From Synergistaceae bacterium UBA4088 (GTDB taxonomy: Bacteria; Synergistota; Synergistia; Synergistales; Thermovirgaceae), in NCBI GenBank assembly GCA_002382605.1, contig DFYG01000142.1, positions 1 through 10,451 of the forward strand: 10,451 nucleotides of DNA, given 5' to 3'. The number at the start of each line of letters is the position of its first letter. The first letter of the stretch is position 1. The position numbers and the translations under genes were made by a program. The notes under the pieces were generated by a model. That model was not told the DNA's origin and did not search any database. It saw nothing but the letters and a program-made list of their open reading frames with translations. Shown here piece after piece: positions 8,080 through 10,451 of the stretch.

Positions 8080-9038
8080 TCGATCTGTCTTCTGGAACAG
8101 CTGAAATTCTGGCAGTAATAGGGCCTACAGCTTCAGGAAAAACCCTTTTTTCACTTGAACTCGCAAAAGGTCTTGAGGGAGAGGTCGTATCGGTCGATTC
8201 ACGTCAGGTTTACAGGTACATGGATGTAGGTACGGACAAGATCTCTCCCGGGATCCGCAAGGAAATACCCCATCATATGATAGATATCGCGGATCCGGCC
8301 GATGTCTTCACAGCGGCTGATTTCGTTTCCGGCGCAACGAAGGCGATCAGGGACATCCTTGCAAGGGGCAGGACGCCGATACTTGCGGGAGGGACGCCTT
8401 TTTACTATAAGGTCCTCTTCACGGATGTTCTTTCAGAGGGGCTTGAAAGGTGGCAGGATGTCAGGAGTTCCCATGAAACCCTCTGGAGGGACGGATATTC
8501 CGGCGACCTTTACGCGAAGCTGCTGTCACTCGATCCTGTCTACGGGAAACGTATCCATCCAAACGATGGCTTCCGGGTGATCCGGGCCCTTTCCATAATT
8601 GAAAAAACCGGAAGAACCCCGACATGGTGGAAAGATCACGGTCCGAAGACGAGGCCGGCTTTCCGGCCCTTTTTTATCGGTCTTTACCCGGGAAGAAATA
8701 TACTTTACAAAAAGATAGAGGAGCGCGTAAGTGAACAATTCGCCGGAGGCTACCCGGAAGAAGTAGCGCAGCTTCTGGCGAGAGGGTACCATGCTGATCT
8801 TCCCTCGATGAAAGGGTTCGGATACAGGGAGTTGGCGGCCTTTCATGCCGGGGAGATCAGCATGGACGAGGCTCTGGAAGGAGATATTCGTTCGACCAAG
8901 GCTTTTGCCAGACGCCAGATGACCTGGTTCCGAAGGTTTTCCCCGGCTCTGTGGTATTATGTCACAGGTTCGGGGATCCCAGATCAGGCGAGGAACGTGA
9001 TCGCTCTTTGGAAAGAAAGACACTGGAAACAGAGGTAA
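8076..9038 (+). CDS. miaA: tRNA dimethylallyltransferase MiaA
   Basis: Transfers the dimethylallyl group of DMAPP to N6 of adenosine 37 in tRNAs reading U-starting codons. The product is 320 residues, typical length. Seen: P-loop GPTASGKT (16-23); DSRQVYRYMDVGTDK with Asp41 as the expected general base; PHHMID; GGTPFY (105-110), where most family members have GGTG; HPNDGFRVIRAL (161-172); GYRELAAF; and ARRQMTWFRRF near the C-terminus. ATG 8076 overlaps the mutL stop (ATGA), places the P-loop at the usual distance, and is preferred over in-frame starts inside mutL. GGAAGG at 8068-8073 is almost against the start, so initiation probably depends on ribosomes finishing mutL. The mutL-miaA pairing is also seen in Escherichia coli. 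Downstream ispH supplies its co-substrate. Confidence 0.97.
   Translation: MIDLSSGTAEILAVIGPTASGKTLFSLELAKGLEGEVVSVDSRQVYRYMDVGTDKISPGIRKEIPHHMIDIADPADVFTAADFVSGATKAIRDILARGRTPILAGGTPFYYKVLFTDVLSEGLERWQDVRSSHETLWRDGYSGDLYAKLLSLDPVYGKRIHPNDGFRVIRALSIIEKTGRTPTWWKDHGPKTRPAFRPFFIGLYPGRNILYKKIEERVSEQFAGGYPEEVAQLLARGYHADLPSMKGFGYRELAAFHAGEISMDEALEGDIRSTKAFARRQMTWFRRFSPALWYYVTGSGIPDQARNVIALWKERHWKQR
8653..8675 (+). terminator. Terminator-like hairpin with T6 tract inside miaA
   Basis: GGCCGG (8653-8658) pairs with CCGGCC (8663-8668) around a CTTT loop, followed by C and six T (8670-8675). This is the shape of a short Rho-independent terminator on the coding strand. It lies in the codons of RPAFRPFF in miaA, so translating ribosomes would normally mask it. 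It could act as a polarity or attenuation site for ispH and rpsA when miaA is poorly translated. The stem is only 6 bp, so efficiency is uncertain. Confidence 0.35.
8952..8960 (+). promoter_or_regulatory. Possible internal extended -10 promoter for ispH-rpsA
   Basis: TGGTATTAT fits the extended -10 pattern TGN-TATAAT with one mismatch. No -35 match is visible. It lies in the 3' end of miaA, 87 bases before the ispH start and after the terminator-like hairpin, where a secondary promoter would make sense. It could easily be chance in coding DNA. Confidence 0.2.
9031..9036 (+). promoter_or_regulatory. Shine-Dalgarno site of ispH
   Basis: AGAGGT overlaps the miaA stop codon and lies 10 bases before TTG 9047. 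It supports that TTG over the upstream in-frame TTG at 9008 and GTG at 8951. Confidence 0.5.
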
Positions 9039-9046
9039 AAATCGAA

Positions 9047-9910
9047 TTGAAATTCGCAGAACCAAGGGGATTCTGTTTCGGGGTTCGAAGGGCCATATCC
9101 ACTCTTGAGGAATCCCTTGCAAGGTTCGGCAGGGTCTATGCCCTCGGCAGCCCGATCCACAACTCGCAGGAGATCAACAGACTTCGTACTCTTGGTCTGG
9201 TGGTAGCCGAAAGTCCCCTGGATGTCCCCTCGAAAGCCGCAGTTTTTATCAGAGCGCACGGGGTTTCGGGAGAGGTCATTGAACAGTTGGCCGCGAAGGG
9301 TTCCAGGATCATTGACGGAACGTGCCCCTTTGTAAGAAAAGCCCAGGAAAAGGCGGCATTTCTGTCCAGGGAGGGTTACATGGTGTTGATCCTTGGAGAC
9401 AAGGATCACCCCGAAGTCCAGGCCATAAGACAGTTTGCCGGAGGATCTGTGAGCGTTGTCGACCCGACGGATGTTGATCTTCCTGCCGCACCGGGGATCT
9501 CAAGGGTCGGTATCGTTTCGCAGACGACACAGAGAAGGGAAACGCTCTCTCTTCTTGTTTCAAATGTCACAAGGGTGACCGATGAAGTCAGGGTTTTCAA
9601 CACTATATGCGGGGCCACCGCGGCGAGGCAGGAATCTGTTGAGAGACTGGCGGGTTCTGTTGATGGTATCATCGTTATTGGCGGCAAAAACAGCGCCAAT
9701 ACGGCTAAACTTGTTGAGATATCCGAAAAAACCGGAACTCCTACCATTTGGATAGAGAATGACGGGGATCTGGAAAGCGGGTGGTTCAGGGGAAAAAGAA
9801 CAATCGGGATCGCGGCGGGAGCAAGTACACCCGACTGGCTGGTCCACAAACTTGAAAACAGACTTGCGTCTGCAAAGAGCGCCAGGGAGGATGGATGGGA
9901 AGATGACTGA
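9047..9910 (+). CDS. ispH: 4-hydroxy-3-methylbut-2-enyl diphosphate reductase IspH (LytB)
   Basis: Last step of the MEP isoprenoid pathway: an iron-sulfur enzyme reducing HMBPP to IPP and DMAPP. The product is 287 residues. Seen: the three cluster cysteines Cys10 (PRGFCFGV), Cys93 (GTCPFV) and Cys188 (TICGATAARQ); substrate-site His38 (SPIHN), His71 (RAHGV) and His121 with Glu123 (HPEV); SQTTQ around Thr160; GGKNSANT; and AAGASTPDW at the end. All expected catalytic residues are present. The TTG start at 9047 was chosen because the conserved KFAEPRGFCFGV begins there, with AGAGGT upstream; longer in-frame starts would add up to 32 residues not typical of the family. It follows miaA by 8 bases and overlaps rpsA by 8. 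Its presence implies the organism uses the MEP rather than the mevalonate pathway. A GNRA-type hairpin lies inside the gene. Confidence 0.97.
   Translation: MKFAEPRGFCFGVRRAISTLEESLARFGRVYALGSPIHNSQEINRLRTLGLVVAESPLDVPSKAAVFIRAHGVSGEVIEQLAAKGSRIIDGTCPFVRKAQEKAAFLSREGYMVLILGDKDHPEVQAIRQFAGGSVSVVDPTDVDLPAAPGISRVGIVSQTTQRRETLSLLVSNVTRVTDEVRVFNTICGATAARQESVERLAGSVDGIIVIGGKNSANTAKLVEISEKTGTPTIWIENDGDLESGWFRGKRTIGIAAGASTPDWLVHKLENRLASAKSAREDGWEDD
9387..9408 (+). repeat. Hairpin inside ispH: 9-bp stem with GAGA (GNRA) loop
   Basis: TGATCCTTG (9387-9395) and CAAGGATCA (9400-9408) are perfect reverse complements capped by GAGA, a GNRA-class tetraloop on a G-C closing pair. It lies in the codons leading to the HPEV motif. 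No T-tract follows. Confidence 0.55.
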
Positions 9911-10451
9911 AGAGACAAGAACGGAACACGAAGTGGAAAACCCTGAAACCGGTTCGATAAAAAACGACAGCACTGAAACAAACGACAACACTGAAACAAT
10001 GGAAAGCATTCTTGAAAAATACGAAGTTGGAGAAATTCACCGGGGCAAGACCGTAGAGGGCACTGTGGTCGAATCCAGCGAAGATGGCTGGCTGGTGGAT
10101 GTAGGCTTCAAATGCGAGGGATTCCTTCCCAGGCATGAATGGAGCCACAGAGTCCTTGTTGAGGGCCAGGAAATGCCCTCTATAGGTGACACCGTCAGGG
10201 TACAGGTCGTTTCCATGAAGCAGGGTGAAGAATCACAGCTTCTGGTCAGCAGATGGAGAACCGAGTTCGACGAACGCTGGGACTCAATGGAAGAGAGTAT
10301 CTCCAGTAACGAAGTTGTAGATGTTCGCGGCCTCCGCAGGGTGAAAGGCGGCCTTATCGTCGATTGCTTCGGTATCGAGGGTTTCATTCCGGTCTCCCAT
10401 CTCGCAGAGGAGGGGCGCGGAGTCAACCCTTCCCGGCTCGTGGAGGATACG
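9903..10451 (+). CDS. rpsA: 30S ribosomal protein S1 (S1 RNA-binding repeats), 3' truncated
   Basis: The frame runs open to the right edge; 183 residues are visible with no stop. After an acidic, low-complexity leader (1-40), the first S1 domain spans about 46-118 (GKTVEGTVVESSEDGWLVDVGFKCEGFLP shape, beta-barrel pattern), and a second starts near 135 (VVDVRGLRRVKGGLIVDCFGIEGFIP, with VSHL). Known: S1 binds mRNA leaders on the 30S subunit and helps initiation; more repeats should follow downstream. ATG 9903 overlaps ispH by 8 bases, in another frame. GGAGG at 9886-9890 is 12 bases upstream; an in-frame ATG at 9891 would leave that site no spacing. In many Clostridia ispH and the S1 gene are fused; here they are separate but coupled. 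The exact number of S1 domains, and so rpsA versus a smaller S1-like protein, cannot be seen. Confidence 0.9.
   Translation, partial: MTEETRTEHEVENPETGSIKNDSTETNDNTETMESILEKYEVGEIHRGKTVEGTVVESSEDGWLVDVGFKCEGFLPRHEWSHRVLVEGQEMPSIGDTVRVQVVSMKQGEESQLLVSRWRTEFDERWDSMEESISSNEVVDVRGLRRVKGGLIVDCFGIEGFIPVSHLAEEGRGVNPSRLVEDT
9963..9998 (+). repeat. Tandem duplication of an 18-bp unit in the S1 leader
   Basis: Two head-to-tail 18-bp units (9963-9980, 9981-9998) differ at one base (G at 9970, A at 9988). They encode NDSTET and NDNTET, residues 21-32 of S1. The length is a multiple of three, so copy-number change would keep the frame. Confidence 0.8.

Noticed and set aside
8526..9122. 198-codon minus-strand open frame opposite the miaA-ispH junction
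   Set aside because: Antisense of two clearly conserved genes, with no motif of its own.
9406..9999. 197-codon minus-strand open frame across ispH and the rpsA start
   Set aside because: It has a membrane-like composition only because it is antisense; it spans a real gene junction and lacks a supported start.
1..10451. Mobile element, CRISPR array, tRNA/rRNA gene, toxin-antitoxin or defence system
   Set aside because: No spaced repeats, integrase or transposase motifs, RNA-gene shapes or small accessory genes were seen; the window is filled by core genes.

Overview
The window is a stretch of bacterial chromosome read entirely on the plus strand, with almost no non-coding DNA. It holds eight genes. 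The 3' part of an amidohydrolase gene (MtaD/TrzA family) is followed by a densely packed run: alaS, ruvX (yqgF), mutS, mutL, miaA, ispH and the start of rpsA (ribosomal protein S1). Nothing here looks mobile, phage-derived or archaeal. The lineage cannot be fixed from this sequence alone. The AlaS and MutL types, a MutL with an endonuclease-type C-terminus (so no MutH needed), the mutS-mutL-miaA order and the ispH-rpsA order point to a non-proteobacterial bacterium, in the broad area of Clostridia, Synergistota, Thermotogota or an uncultured relative. That placement is low-confidence inference. By eye the DNA is moderately GC-rich, with many AGG/AGA arginine codons.

Layout: 2-724 amidohydrolase (5' end outside the window); 725-763 a short spacer with an extended -10 promoter element and a Shine-Dalgarno site; 764-3412 alaS; 3409-3837 ruvX; 3824-6397 mutS; 6394-8079 mutL; 8076-9038 miaA; 9047-9910 ispH; 9903-10451 rpsA (3' end outside the window). 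From alaS onward every junction is a 4- to 14-base overlap, except miaA-ispH, where the gap is 8 bases. One promoter at 725-733 could drive the whole run. No stretch over 300 bases lacks a gene.

The genes combine three jobs. Translation: AlaS charges tRNA-Ala, MiaA modifies tRNA, S1 binds mRNA on the 30S subunit, and RuvX/YqgF is linked to 16S rRNA maturation. DNA repair: MutS and MutL carry out mismatch repair, and RuvX resembles Holliday-junction resolvases. Isoprenoid supply: IspH makes DMAPP, the substrate MiaA attaches to tRNA.

I found no evidence of a new defence, mobile or biosynthetic system. The least expected signals are RNA-level structures inside coding sequence. They are a perfect 14-bp inverted repeat in ruvX (3463-3498), a terminator-like hairpin with a T6 tract in miaA (8653-8675), a GNRA-capped 9-bp hairpin in ispH (9387-9408) and paired hairpins in alaS (1636-1684). 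Protein-level oddities are a MutL with DPHA in place of DQHA and an altered PAR motif, and an 18-bp tandem duplication in the acidic leader of S1.
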